A DNA stretch of 64,000 nt from Taxillus chinensis (Eukaryota > Streptophyta > Magnoliopsida > Santalales > Loranthaceae), in contig CM042092.1 in the NCBI GenBank assembly GCA_023512835.1, forward strand, positions 46,094,400 through 46,158,399, in the 5' to 3' direction. Below the pieces are notes generated by a model that was given only the letters and a program-made list of their open reading frames with translations, was not told where the DNA came from and did no database searches. Below are positions 35,514 to 47,208 of this stretch, one piece after another. The position numbers and the translations under genes were made by a program. Position 1 is the stretch's first letter. Every line of letters starts with the position of its first letter.

Positions 35514-36170
35514 GTTCAACACTTTAGAGAGTTAGGTCTAGAACTAGGATTAGGAGGTTGTTTTTTTCTTGTTGTATATATTTAACTCGTCGTGCTAAGT
35601 TGTTTTTTTTTTTCTAGATAAAATTGTGATTTACTTATTTTTTAACAATTGTCGTTTATCTTTAAATCGTGATTTATTTATACGCTTTAACTACCATGAA
35701 GTTGTGATTTCTCGCTTTCCATACTTGTTGCATTCATGCATAACCCTATACCCGGGTTTAGCACAATTTAGGTTAGCGAGGTTCAATATGATCCCCAGTG
35801 CGTTGATCATTATCCGCAATGGGGCCTCGGACTCCTCACTCAAGCTTGAGGTTCTTTTAAGGCACGTCCTTTTAAGATCCCCCTCCGGTAAATCCCATGG
35901 TGTACGGAGCCCTCTATTGAGGAAGTTTGGGAACCAACGAATAAGATAGGTGTAGCAATAGAAGCCCATCAGGGGCATTGACCCACATTTTGTTTGCTCA
36001 TTCCATGCCATGATAACCTTTGTTTTGTAGGGTAGTCCTTAAGTCATCCCCTGCACATATTAGTTGTTTTTTTTACTATTGGTTTATTCTTTATCCTGTC
36101 TAACTGCCTTGATACATATTAACCTGTCATCCTAACTTGTCATCATGCATAACACGACATTCATATAAGC
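35514..36170 (+). other. TAT leader
   Basis: Untranslated region between the primer binding site and ORF1, with T-rich patches and no coding signature. Confidence 0.6.
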
Positions 36171-37562
36171 ATGGCAACTTCCAGTCATCTCCTAAAAGGC
36201 ACTCAGGACAAGGAGGCTGTCGCAGTGGTGGCCCAAGCATCTGGAGACATTCAACTTCGCCTTGGAGATTTTCTGCCAGGAGAAGCCCACAAGGCAGAAC
36301 ATGTTATCATAGAAGATCAGCTGGACTACATTAACGAGGCGAGACAATATGGAGGCAAGTGGTCGGACGAAAGGAAAAACATATACATACAACGGTTTGG
36401 AGATTTGCTCCATGTGACCGAGCCAGGGTCGATAAGGATATGCTTGGGGCAGCCATATATTTCTGGGAGCCTCGACGGCGATGCTTTGACTTCAACGGCA
36501 TAGATCTTGTTCCCACAATAGAAGAATACAGAAGATTATTGGATACCCCCGTGGAAAACAAAATGAAGATCTATCTACCGGAGCCCAGAAGATCATGTCG
36601 AAGGGCCTTTGCTGAGATAATGGGAAAGCCAGTATGGGACTCACCGGCGGTCACAACCTATGGTGGGCGAGAATATCTTCCATGGGCAACAATCAAAGAA
36701 ATAATACAGACCGCAACAGAAGCAGGGGCACACAAACTACTTACACTAGCTATATATGGGCTAGTCATTTTCCCGAGGATACCGGCCCACATCGATGGAG
36801 CAATTGTAGATTTGGTCCAGAAGGTGCTCAAAGGATGTGACCCTACTCTTGCTATCTTGGCCGAAACCATTCGATCTCTTACTTATCTGAGGAGTAAAGG
36901 CTCGGGACAGTTCATGGGGTGCTTACCTCTCCTATGTACCTGGTTGTAAGGTCATTTCCCTTGTAGTGTTCATCATTTTCCTGCTGTTTATCGGTGCCGG
37001 CCACGACACTCATGGATATTCCGCTCGGCAAGTGGAACTTACTTAAAAGCTTTGAAGACCGGAAAAAGAAGTTGGAGAACCTCACGTGACATTACAACTG
37101 GCTCCTTGGATGCCGGTGGTCTCCATGACATATAGCTACGGGGACTACAATTGGGTTCCACTTTTAGGTCCTTGGGGAGGAATTGCATATGCACCACTGC
37201 AGGTGGGAAGACAAGTGGGGCATCATCGATTATCCCCGTGCTATTTGGCATGGAAGAGTGTGACTTCACTTGTGAGAACCATGCTCACAGAAGAAGGTAA
37301 CATGATGTATCAGGCATGGTCCACACCACACAAGATCCAACCCAACCGAGTTCAAAACCTGGTGTTTACCCCGCATACATATCCTGGAGGGTACAACACA
37401 AGCCACGGCCTAACCGGACATGAAGGCTATCCTTCAGGAGAATCAGACTTTAAGGCAGCAGATCCGGAGGCTAGAAACATCGTTAGAAGGAGCTCTTCAG
37501 AGGTTGTAGCTGAGGGAAAAACAAATAGAGACCATATTAAAACAGAGGGAGGAAGCAGGTGA
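36171..37562 (+). pseudogene. TAT/Ogre extra ORF1, frameshifted
   Basis: ATG at 36171. Coding continues in changing frames: 36171-36440, then 36440-36948, then pieces to 37562. The recognisable core is FDFNGIDLVPTIEEYRRLL (about 36487-36545) followed by AHKLLTLAIYGLVIFPR (about 36730-36780) and an IVDLVQ segment. This is the extra ORF found upstream of gag in TAT/Ogre elements, of unknown function. The C-terminal piece is Arg/Glu/Gln-rich. At least two frameshifts and several stops inactivate it. Confidence 0.72.
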
Positions 37563-37793
37563 GTGACCACCCCAGAGGAAGAGGTGCCGTGCTACTTAGG
37601 AGATGACTGGAAGAGTGCTTTAAGATCATGTAGCACTAGCTTTCATTTTACATGGCATTTCAGCATTGAATGTTTATATTATGTATTTGGTTTGTAATAA
37701 AGTTGTTTGTTTTTCTAACCCTCCGCATATACATTCCATGCATACATGCATATCAAATAAAAAAAAATCAAATAAAAGTTCCCTTGTACCCAG
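37563..37793 (+). other. Gap between ORF1 and gag
   Basis: AT-rich non-coding DNA with an A-run (37757-37773) before the gag start region. It separates ORF1 from gag as in other Ogre-type elements. Confidence 0.5.
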
Positions 37794-39456
37794 GTGGGTA
37801 GCAGTCTCTCTCCAAGATTGCGCACTCTTACAATCTCAGATCTCGCCGCAATCAAGTATCACAGCCCACAACCGATGGCGAGAAGCGAAGAGAACATACT
37901 CATGGGTTTAGAACAATCACAACAAGCCCTGCAGGGGCAAATGGCTTTGATGATGGATATGCTCACCATGCTGACTGAAGAAAGAGAAAGAATCCCGACA
38001 AGAGGAAGCCCGACAGGGGGAACTGTCAATCACCACCAAGAGGGGGCAAGACGCAGGTTCAACCGCCCAATCCGGCTCCAAGCTAGGCACCCACCTATCA
38101 TCCTACTATGGCACAACCTCCAACTCCAAATCAAACTCATTTCACTATGCCCACATCGGGACATACAATGGAGGTAATGGGTTCCCCAGCTCCTCAAGAA
38201 AATATTGAGTCTCCCGCTCTACGCCGACTCGAGTAAAGATTGAAAGCCGTAGAAGGCATTGGACAGCTATGGCATGACCATCCCACAAGACTTATGCTTA
38301 GTCCCTGGAGTGGTGCTACCACCAAAATTCAAAATGCCGGAGTTTGAAAAGTTCAACGGGACCTGGTGTCCAAAGACACATTTGGCCATGTACTGTCAAA
38401 AGATGGCTACTTATGCTAGTGAAGACAAGCTTCTTATGCATTGTTTCCAGGAAAGCCTAACTGGAGCATCCCTTCGTTGGTACTTTCAACTAAATGGAAA
38501 CCGCATCAAGACATGGAAGGAATTGGCTACATCTTTCTTGGCACAATACAAATATGTCAGCCGGCGCTGGATCGACTAACCCTGCGGTCCATGGAAAAGG
38601 GATCGAGGAGAATTTCAAAGATTATGCACGAAGATGGAGAGAGGCCGCTGTGGAGGTCCAACCTCCTCTTACCGAAAGAGAACTCACCACTCTTTTTATC
38701 AACACACTAAAAGGCGCATACTACGAGAAATTGATAGGTAACGTCTCCAACGACTTTGCGGACTTGGTTGCATCCGGTGAACGTGTAGAAAGTGGAATTA
38801 AAGGAGGAAAGCTAAAGGGTGATGCGGCTGAGGCATCAAAACGGTTTCAACCACCAGCAAGGAAGAAGGAAAATGAGAGCAACCTGGTATACCAAGCGCA
38901 CCCATCAATACAACCAACATTCTACCAAGCGCCAGGGGTGCTAGAGAGGGTCACCGGTAGTGGCTTATGCCGCACTCCGCATCACCTCCCCAATTTATGC
39001 CATACTTGCCACGGGAGGGGTTCCATTTCCATATCCATTGACACTTAATCCGTTTCAACCAAGAGCGCCTTACGCAGAGCAACCAAGGCCAGCAACTCGG
39101 GAAGGACCAGGAGCCTCATTCCAAGGACGGGGGCAATCGAGGGCTCAAACCTAGCAAGCAGAGCGAATCGGGCTTCCCATCGACCACAACAAGAGTTTGA
39201 TCCAATTCCAATGACTTATACGGAATTATACCCCAAACTCTTAGAGGCAAGGATGGTAACCCCTATACCCTTGGGAGAAATAAAGACTCCTCCCCCGGCC
39301 TGGTACAAGCCTGGATGCCAGTGTGAATATCACGCAGTGAAGCCTGGACATGATATCGAGAATTGTATAACATTCAAAAAGGAAGGTTCAGGCATTGAAG
39401 GATGCAAAGTGGCTGAATTTTTCCGCACTAACTGGGACACCAAATGTGAACGGTAA
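37794..39456 (+). pseudogene. gag: TAT gag, frameshifted
   Basis: The N-terminal coiled segment MARSEENILMGLEQSQQAL starts at 37875. The capsid core, with PPKFKMPEFEKFNGTWCPKTH (two segments near 38320-38385), KLLMHCFQESLTGASLRWY and WKELATSFLAQYK, lies at 38310-38560. The next stretch (about 38590-38830) is in another frame and contains ENFKDYARRWREAA. A CCHC-like knuckle CEYHAVKPGHDIENC lies at about 39323-39367. It holds at least three frame changes. Function: RNA packaging of the element. Confidence 0.82.
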
Positions 39457-41219
39457 TCCGCTTCCGAACATTCCTATGACGTGACCGGTATCACAATAGA
39501 AGGACGGCTAGAGAAGGTTTCACAAATACGAATGGAGAAAAGCTATTTGTTTAACCTACTACAAGAATATGGATATATACTTGCTCCCAACGCATGAAGA
39601 CAGAGAAGGGGACAGAGTTGGAGAAACAATGCCTTTATCACAAAATGTCACGGGGGCATGACATCAAACACTCGTAGCGAGTTTGCTAACATGGTACAAA
39701 AGCTCATGGACCAAAGGATTATCGAATTCTCAAGAGGAGAAACGGACAACCAAAGCCACATGATCCAAGGAGATGATTCACACAAATCGCCATGGGTGCC
39801 AACACCCCTTGTCTTAAACGTTAAGGCTCCGGAGATCCCGCCATCGCCACATGGAATCAAGCCTCTCACTATCCATGCCTCAAGTCTCGTGCTAGACAAG
39901 GGGGAGAGAACCAAAGTCCCACAACTACCGCATGGAATTGCACCTCTCACCATAGGTGTTTCTGCTCCTTTCCCCTATAAGACCGATAAGGCGGTCCCAT
40001 GGAACTACAGTTGCGAAATAGTTCAGGGAACCGCCGCAGCGAGAAGATAACTAGGAGCGGTAAGGCTTATGCCCCTAATATGGCAGACAAAGCAAGGAAG
40101 GAGAACACCGTGGAATTAGAAATTGAGCCAACGCTGGAGGCAACAAAGAAAGAAGCACTAGTCACCGAAAAAGAGACATTAGAATTCCTGAAGCTCATGA
40201 AGCGAGTGAGTATAATATTGTGGATCAGCTAAGTCGACAACCGACTCGCATCTCATTGCTCTCATTAATGATGGATTCTCAACCTCACCGTGAGGCACTA
40301 TTGAAAATCCCGAGCCAAGCCTACGTTCCTCCAACCATCTCGATCGCGAAGGTGGATGGACTCACTAGTAACCTCATCATGAATAACGTCATTAGCTTTG
40401 GAGATGACGAGCTACCCCAAGAAGGAAAGGGGCACATAAAAGCTTTGCACATCACGGTCAAATGCAAGGAGCACACCATAGCCCGTGTACTTATTGACAA
40501 TGGCTCGCCTTGAACATTATGCCCTTGCATATCTGCAGCAACTTCGGTCGACGCATCCTATATGTGTCCCTGTACGATGAAGGTACGGGCATTCGATGGA
40601 GGAAAGCGTGATGTGGTGGGGACTCGGATATTCCACTCATGATTGGGCCAACTACTTTTACGGTGGAATTTCAGGTGACTGGACATCACGCCATATTACA
40701 ATTGTTTGTTGGGAAGACCCTGGATCCACATGGCAAGGGCGGTCTTGGTCAAGCCTCCACCAAAAGATGAAATTTGTGATGGGAGACCAGCTCATTTGCA
40801 TCTCTGGAGAGACAAGTTTCCTCGTCACCAAACCGGCATCGCACCTTATATTAAAAACAACGAGGATGTACCGGAATGTTCCTATCGATCCTTTCGAGGT
40901 CGTGAACATCACTTCTATACCAAGCTATCACCTCTCAAAGGCATCAAAGATGGTTGCAACCACCATGATCAAGCAAGGGTACAAGCCAAGGGCAAGGATT
41001 AGGTCCAAAGGCTCAAGGAATCCAGAAACCCTTGACCATCCGAGGAAAATACTGAGAAATTTGGGCTGGGCTATATGCCTACTAGAGCTGATAGACAAGA
41101 GGGTAGCTATCAAAAAAAGAAAGCGAGGATGGCAAGGCTGCAAAAAGGGCAATTCAAGAAGAAAAGAGAAGCTTTCCCCCTTGAATGTTACATTCCCGGA
41201 GTGGAGGGTTCATCCATAA
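39457..41219 (+). pseudogene. TAT gag-pol linker and aspartic protease
   Basis: The linker (39658-40050) has Pro/Lys-rich degenerate repeats (KAPEIPPSPHGIKPLTI and PQLPHGIAPLTI). The protease region at 40330-40760 has FGDDELPQEGKGHIKALHI and then VLIDNGSP with the active-site Asp at 40496-40498, in the LIDNGS form usual for TAT. A LGRPWIHMA segment at about 40705-40735 closes the domain. A TGA follows directly after the active site (40512) and the frame shifts more than once. Confidence 0.78.
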
Positions 41220-41339
41220 AAGCCAACTTGAGCCCGTGCCTGAGTTTGTAGCCGTATTGGATGCAGACGAGAAGGTGTTGAGCGAGATGACTCCTGGTGG
41301 TGCGAAAGGATCCCAACCATCCATTAAACAATTGGACCA

Positions 41340-41575
41340 GCCTGGACCTCCCCATAATGTAATGCTTATAGGGTCACCGGATTTAATGTATTCTATTTTA
41401 ATGGCTTTTGAAGCGGTGAACATTTGTTTTTATCAAAAGCTTTTCAATAAAATGCACTTTTCTTTAAATCTTTCACGGTGCATTCCATTCATAACATATG
41501 CATATCATATTTGGTTACCAACTTGTATTTCTCTTATAAGCGGTATCACAATGTCAATGAAAACATAGTATGCGA
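41340..41575 (+). other. AT-rich gap between protease and RT (candidate Ogre intron)
   Basis: Coding signature fades after about 41340 and returns at about 41640. Between them is AT-rich sequence ending in a pyrimidine-rich stretch and AG (TTTCTCTTATAAG, near 41530-41540), with several possible GT donors (for example GTAATG near 41359). Ogre elements are known to splice an intron between protease and RT. Without transcript data this is only a candidate. Confidence 0.4.
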
Positions 41576-41639
41576 AGGCGAAACGAGATGCCGAAGGTTT
41601 GACCAAAGTCCAAACCGGGAGCGACCAGTGTTTGAAGCG

Positions 41640-42830
41640 ATGAGAATGAGGTAGAGGAGACACCCGAGCTACCGGGAGAGATCATACGTCTATTAGAAAG
41701 GGATGATCGCTTATCCATTCCAAGTGAAGACCTAGTAGAAAACAGTGAATTTGGGGACGACCGCCGAACCAAAAGAATTGAGGGTAGGGTCTTTGATAGC
41801 TACCGACATCAAGAAGAAGTTAATCGAGCCGTTAAGAAGCTACATCGACGTTTTTGTATGGTCATACCAAGATATGCCCGGATTAGACACAGATATAGTG
41901 TAACATCACATACCCGTGAAGCGAGTCAAGCCAAGACGGAGAAATTGCGAAGAATGAGACCAGGATATGATACTGAAGATTAAAGAAGAGGTCAAAAAGC
42001 AATGGGATGCAGGTTTCCTAAGTGTCTCCCACTATCCGAATGGGTGGCCAATGTTGTACCGAAGATCGAAGAAAGGAGGCAAAGTACGCATGTGTGTCGA
42101 CTATAGAGATCCGAATCGAGCCAAGATCGAAAGACAACTTCTCGCTTCCTCATATTGATACCTTGGTGGATAATACAGACAAAACACGCCCTATTCTCAT
42201 CCATGGATGGTTTCTCAGGCTATAATCAAATTCGTATGGCCCCCGAACACAAAGAGAGGACCATGTTTACGACACTTTGGGGCACATTCGTTATAATGTG
42301 ATGCCTTTTGGGTCGAAGAACGTAGGGGCAACCTATCAACGAGCCATGGTGACCCTATTTCATGATATGATGCATAAGGAAGTCGAAGTATATGTGGATA
42401 ACATGATAGCCAAATCACGAAGCAATTGAAGATCATATCGAAGTACTCCGCAAGCTCTTCAACAAAGCTACGGAAATATCAGTGAAATTGAACCCCGAAA
42501 AGTGCACTTTCGGAGCCATGTCGGGAAAACTATTGGGTTTCATTGTGAGCCAAAAAGGAGTTGAAATCGATCCAGATAAAGTTCGAAATATCCAAGAGAT
42601 GCCGCCACCACGGACCATCAAGGAGGTTAGAGGATTCCTAGGGCGACCGAATTACATTGCCCGATTTATTTCCCAATTGATGACCACCTGTGAACCCATC
42701 TTCAAGACTTTATGAAAGAACAACCTAGAAATTTGGAATGACAAGTGTTAAGAAGCTTTTCACAAGATCAAACAATATATGTCTAATCCACCTATTTTGG
42801 TCCCACCAATGATCGAGATAGACCTCCGAT
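41640..42830 (+). pseudogene. rt: TAT reverse transcriptase, YVDN at the active site
   Basis: Pieces in order: PGEIIRLLERDD (41670), YIDVFVWSYQDMPGL (about 41841, another frame), ILKIKEEVKKQWDAGF (41970), GKVRMCVDYRD (42080), MDGFSGYNQIRMAPE (42202), NVGATYQRAMVTLFHDMMH (42322), EVYVDNMIAKS (42385), KLNPEKCTFGAMSGKLLGF (42484), and ADEVRGFLG-like KEVRGFLGRPNYIARF (42620). The catalytic YVDD reads YVDN (Asn at 42400-42402). Frameshifts near 41960, 42160 and 42430 break it. Confidence 0.85.
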
Positions 42831-43800
42831 CTTATACTTGACCGTTCAGAGTCGGCGATGGGTTGTGTCTTGGGGCAACACGATTCTACAGCAAGAAGGA
42901 GCAGGCCATTTATTACCTCAAAGAAGAAGTTCACCATCAATGAGGAAAACTACGAGACCCTTGGAGAAGACGTCTTTGTGCTCTTGTATGGATAACAAGA
43001 AGATTGAGGCAATACACTCTTTATCATACCACATGGCTGATTTCGAGGCATGATCCCCTCAAATATCTCTTGGAAAAACCATCCATTTTGGGAGAATCGC
43101 CAAATGGCAATTGGTCCTATCGAATATGATATCATTTATGTGCCTCAAAAAGCCATCAAAGGGAGTGCAATAGCTGATTACTTGGCGACAGAGCATTAGA
43201 AGATTACGAGCCCATGACTATTGGCTTCCCGAGATGAGCACATCAACATCATTTTGGCCGAGGTATCGGATATATGGACTATGTGGTTTGATGGAGCCTC
43301 CGACCTCTCGGGGCACGATATTGGGGCGATCCCGATATCCCCAAAAGGCGAACATTTCCCCATGGTGGCAAAGCTAACCTTCCATTGTACAAACAATGTA
43401 GCAGAATATGAGGCTTGTGTGATGGGACTTCAAGAAGCCATTAACAAAGGAATCAAAAAATTACGAGTGTTTGGTGATTCGGCACTCATCATTTTCAAGT
43501 AAGGGGTGAATGGGAGACTCGAAACCACAAATTAATCCCATATCGGAAGCACGTTATGGAGTTAACCGAGCAATTCGAAGACATCACGTTCGAGCATATG
43601 CCCAGGGAGTACAATCGATTCCTGATGCGGCCGCCACTCTAGCCTCCCTCCTTCGACTAGACACAAAGTTAGAAGTCCGGTCTTTCGATATCCGTATACA
43701 AGATGCTCCTGCACATTGCATGGCCATTGAAGGAAATACCGAAGAAAAGCCCTGGTACAATGACATCGACAGGACTTGCTTAAACAAGAGCATCCATTGA
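42831..43800 (+). pseudogene. TAT RNase H regions (pol RNase H, then the second archaeal-like type)
   Basis: The ordinary gypsy RNase H is very decayed at about 42831-43190, ending in GSAIADYLATEH-like codons. The second RNase H is clear at 43275-43500, with MWFDGASDLSGHDIGAI, NNVAEYEACVMGLQEAI and LRVFGDSALII, ending in a TAA at 43501-43503. A second, archaeal-like RNase H after pol RNase H is known for TAT-lineage elements. The lineage call is family knowledge; the motifs are visible. Confidence 0.75.
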
Positions 43801-44996
43801 GGCCTCCGAGTCCGATAAAAGAAATATCCGAAGGTCGCATCCAACTATTATCTTGATGGCTCGATTCTATATAAGAGAAACCATGACATGGTATTATTGC
43901 GGTGCGTGGCAAAAGAAGAATCGACACAAATAATGAAAGAAGTGCACGAAGGGAATGTGGTTCACATGCAAACGGACATGTGTTAACAAGACAAATCATG
44001 CGAATGAGCTATTATTGGGTCACCATGGAAAAAGATTGCATTGAATATGTGTGCCAATGCCTCAAGTGTCAAATTTATGGCGATAAGATCCAAGTGCCGC
44101 CGTCCAAACTACACGTGATGGTTTCCCCGTGGCCGTTCTCACTTTGGGACATTGACGTTATCGGACCAATATCTCCAAAGGCTTCTAATGGTCATCGTTT
44201 CATTTTGGTAGCCATTGATTACTTCACCAAGTGGGTAGAAGCGGCATCATATGCTAATGTCACACAGGCTATGGTACTTCGATTTATGTGGAACAACATC
44301 ATATGCCGATAAGGGCTTCCCGAGCAGATCATAACGGACAATGCGCAATTTGAACAATCGGATGATAGGAAAGTTGTGTGAAACATATAAAATTCAACAC
44401 CGCAACTCGACCCCCTATCGCCCAAAGATGAATGGAGCAGTCGAGGCATCCAACAAGAACATCAAGAACATTATCGAAAAATGATCGAAACATACAAAGA
44501 TTGGCATGAGAAGCTACCATACGCTTTGCATGCTTATCGTACCTCAGTGCGTACATCGACTGGGGCAACTCCATTTTCTTTGGTCTATGGCATGGAAGCA
44601 GTTCTACCTGTCGAAGTGGAGATACCTTCCCTCCGAGTACTTAAGGATACTCAGCTCGAAGAAGCAGAATGGGCCAAAAGTCATTATGAGCGATTGAATC
44701 TAATTGAAGGCAAGCGCTTGGCGGCGCGGTTGCGGAGGACAGTTGTATCAACAAAGAATGACCAACAATTACAATAAAAAGGTGAAGCCCAGAAGCTTTC
44801 AAGAGGGTGATCTTGTCCTCAAGAAGATCTTACCAATCCAAAGCATGACCATAGAGGCAAGTGGACTCCCAATTATGAAGGCCCATATGTTGTGAAAAAA
44901 GCATTCTCGGGAGGCGCATTGATCCTTGCCAAAATGGACGGAGATGAGCTTCCTAATCCAAGTGAATAGTGATGCCGTCAAAAAGTTTTATGCTTA
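43801..44996 (+). pseudogene. int: TAT integrase, frameshifted
   Basis: Order: an HHCC remnant with CLKCQIYGDKIQVPPSKLH (44059-44120), the core DIDVIGPISPKASNGH with the first Asp (about 44148), YFTKWVEAASYANVT, an IITDN segment with the second Asp (44330), [12 protein letters not shown] with the Glu (about 44430), then [16 protein letters not shown] and [19 protein letters not shown] (about 44500-44620), and the C-terminal SFQEGDLVLKKILP (44794-44835) ending DAVKKFYA at 44996. The three catalytic residues remain, but stops and frame changes are frequent. Confidence 0.82.
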
Positions 44997-46231
44997 ACTC
45001 TCATACCTCCCAACAAGATTCTCATTCCTGTAATGAGCGGACTTGGTGAAAACCCGAAAGGCCACCAAGGGTAAAATACAAAGCTCCAACAAAAGACAAA
45101 AAAAAAAAAAAAAACAAAGGCGGACTTGGTGAAAACCCGAAAGGGCACCAAGGGTAAAATACAAAGCCAATAATAAATCTTGAAGGGTGAAATCAGTCGG
45201 AATCGAAAGGATCAGGACCACGACAAATAGGGTCCTTTACAAACAGTGGAGACAACATCATCCAAAAACAACGGCCGCAAACAAGTGGAAAACTTGGTCA
45301 AACACAGACGCTCGAATCAAATTTGTACATTATACTTTTTAAAGACTTGTAATTTTGTTTATCGATTATAACAATAGGACACTTTATGATATAAATATGT
45401 TTTGTGGAATCAAACCAAGAAATCCCGTTTTATATACTCAATCATATTTTATCTTCTTCATTTCACATTTAAATAGAATATCTTAAATCCCCAGTGGGAT
45501 CCATTGGCATTACTTTATGAGTAGGGTCAAGCTCAAAATCCCCAAACAAATTAAGTCCCCGACTCGGAGTACTCATATCTCCACAGAATATCATTATCCC
45601 TAGAGAAGCCGTCAAGTCAAGCTCCTTAATATGGCGAAGCTAAATTTAACAAACCCTTCATGCACAAAAGGGAGTTCCCCAAGCAAAAGACGGAACGGAC
45701 TCCCCATCCAAAGAGAACATTGTTCCCCAACAAGTTGAATGTTAGCCAACCTCTCCAACAACATTGAGATAGATCTCTAGTCCTGGCCAAACCCTCAGTG
45801 ATACATCACATTGCATTCGATGCATACATCGCATCACATCACATGGCATCATATGACACCACAGGTTGAGGTTTATGCATCCCCGCATACAGCACATTGC
45901 AGTCCATGCATCATTTACATACATTCAGCATACTCTGTAATTTCAGGAATGTTGCCGCCTCGAAGATCCTAGGAGCTCATACTCAGGCAAGCTTCTCATC
46001 AAGCTATCCTAGCTTTTTTTGTTCACCTGTACAACTCTTTCTTTGCAATTTCCCCAAGCTCTAAACACATCCTTTCCAGGCACTTGACAAACTTTTTCCC
46101 CTTTTGGGTCACCTCATAGAGCGATCTCCTTGAGTGAACTCGTAGAGGGAGCCCAAATTAGGTTACTTCCCAAACTCACCAATTCCTTAAAGCATTTCCC
46201 CAAATACCCATTGATGTCTCCAACAAGTCTT
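44997..46231 (+). other. TAT 3' untranslated region, proximal part
   Basis: No gene. It contains a 50-bp direct repeat (next entry) and a stretch at 46116-46152 that resembles part of the LTR of copia element C. CATCACAT-rich low complexity lies at 45805-45850. Confidence 0.6.
45037..45171 (+). repeat. 50-bp direct repeat in the TAT 3' region
   Basis: Two near-identical copies, at 45037-45087 and 45119-45170, each begin GCGGACTTGGTGAAAACCC and end GGGTAAAATACAAAGC, separated by an A-rich spacer. Confidence 0.85.
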
Positions 46232-47032
46232 TCCAGTTTAAGCCTATCGTTGTTGTGGGCTTTTCCATTTTCAATTCAAGCCTATCGTTCTTTGTGGGCT
46301 TTCCATTTTCAATTCGAGCCTATCGTTGCGGTGGGCCTTTCATTTTTTAGTTTAAGCCTATCGTTCTTGTGGGCTTTTCCAGTTTCAATTTAAGCTTATC
46401 GTTCTTATGGGCTTTCTATTTTCAATTCGAGCCTATCGTTGCGGTGGGCTTTTCTAGTTTCAATTTAAGTCTATCGTTCTTGTGGGCTTTCTATTTTCAA
46501 TTGAGCCTATCGTTGTTGTGGGCCTTTCAATTTTTTAGTTTAAGCCTATCGTTCTTTGTGGGCTTTCTATTTTTCGATTTAAGCCTAACGTTCTTGTGGA
46601 CTTTCCCTTTTGAATTTAAGCTTATCGTTCTTGTGGGCTTTCCATTTTCAATTTAAGCCTATCGATGATGTGGGCTTTTCATTTTCAATTCAAGCTTAGC
46701 GTTGTCGTGGGCTTTCCTATTTTTTATTCAAGCCTATCGTTGTTGTGGGCTTTCCATTTTTTAGTTTAAGCTTATCGTTCTTTGTGGGCTTTCCATTTTT
46801 TAGTATTAAGTCTAACGTTACCGTAGGCTTTCCCTTTTGAATTCAAGCCTATTGTTGCTATGGGCTTTCCATTTTCAATTTAAGCCTATCATTATTGTGG
46901 GCTTTTCATTTTTTAATTCAAGCTTCAACGTTGCCGTGGGCTTTCCTTCTTTTCCGATCACGCCTATCATTGCGGTAGGCTTTCAAATTTTAGTTTAAGC
47001 CTATCTTTGTTGTAGGCTTTCCTTTTCAAGTA
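46232..47032 (+). repeat. 21-unit tandem array of about 37 bp with hairpin potential
   Basis: Units follow the pattern TTTAAGCCTATCGTT followed by NTTGTGGGCTTTCC and a T-rich spacer. I counted 21. In most units AAGCCTA can pair with TGGGCTT or TAGGCTT around a loop of about 9 bases, and several changes keep pairing. Tandem repeats between pol and the 3' LTR are known for TAT/Ogre elements and can seed satellites. Confidence 0.88.
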
Positions 47033-47195
47033 TCTTTGCATTATGGGCGGTAATCCTACGGCCTCTCGCAACACCTTCTACACCCAGCCAGGACTCTCCT
47101 TCCGCTTTAAAACCAGGTAAGTCAGGTAAGTGCTCCAACCCGTCCAAAATGACTCCCTTTTATCTTTGTACATTGTTTGTACACAAACAATGCAT

Positions 47196-47208
47196 AAAGA
47201 GGGGCAGT
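47196..47208 (+). promoter_or_regulatory. Polypurine tract of the TAT element
   Basis: AAAGAGGGGCAG lies directly before the 3' LTR, where plus-strand DNA synthesis is primed. Confidence 0.75.

Noticed and set aside
46130..46656. Frames encoding repeated Leu/Ser/Phe/Ala segments, resembling a repeat protein
   Set aside because: They are translations of the 37-bp tandem array. The frame is not kept through all units and the region is the untranslated 3' part of the TAT element.
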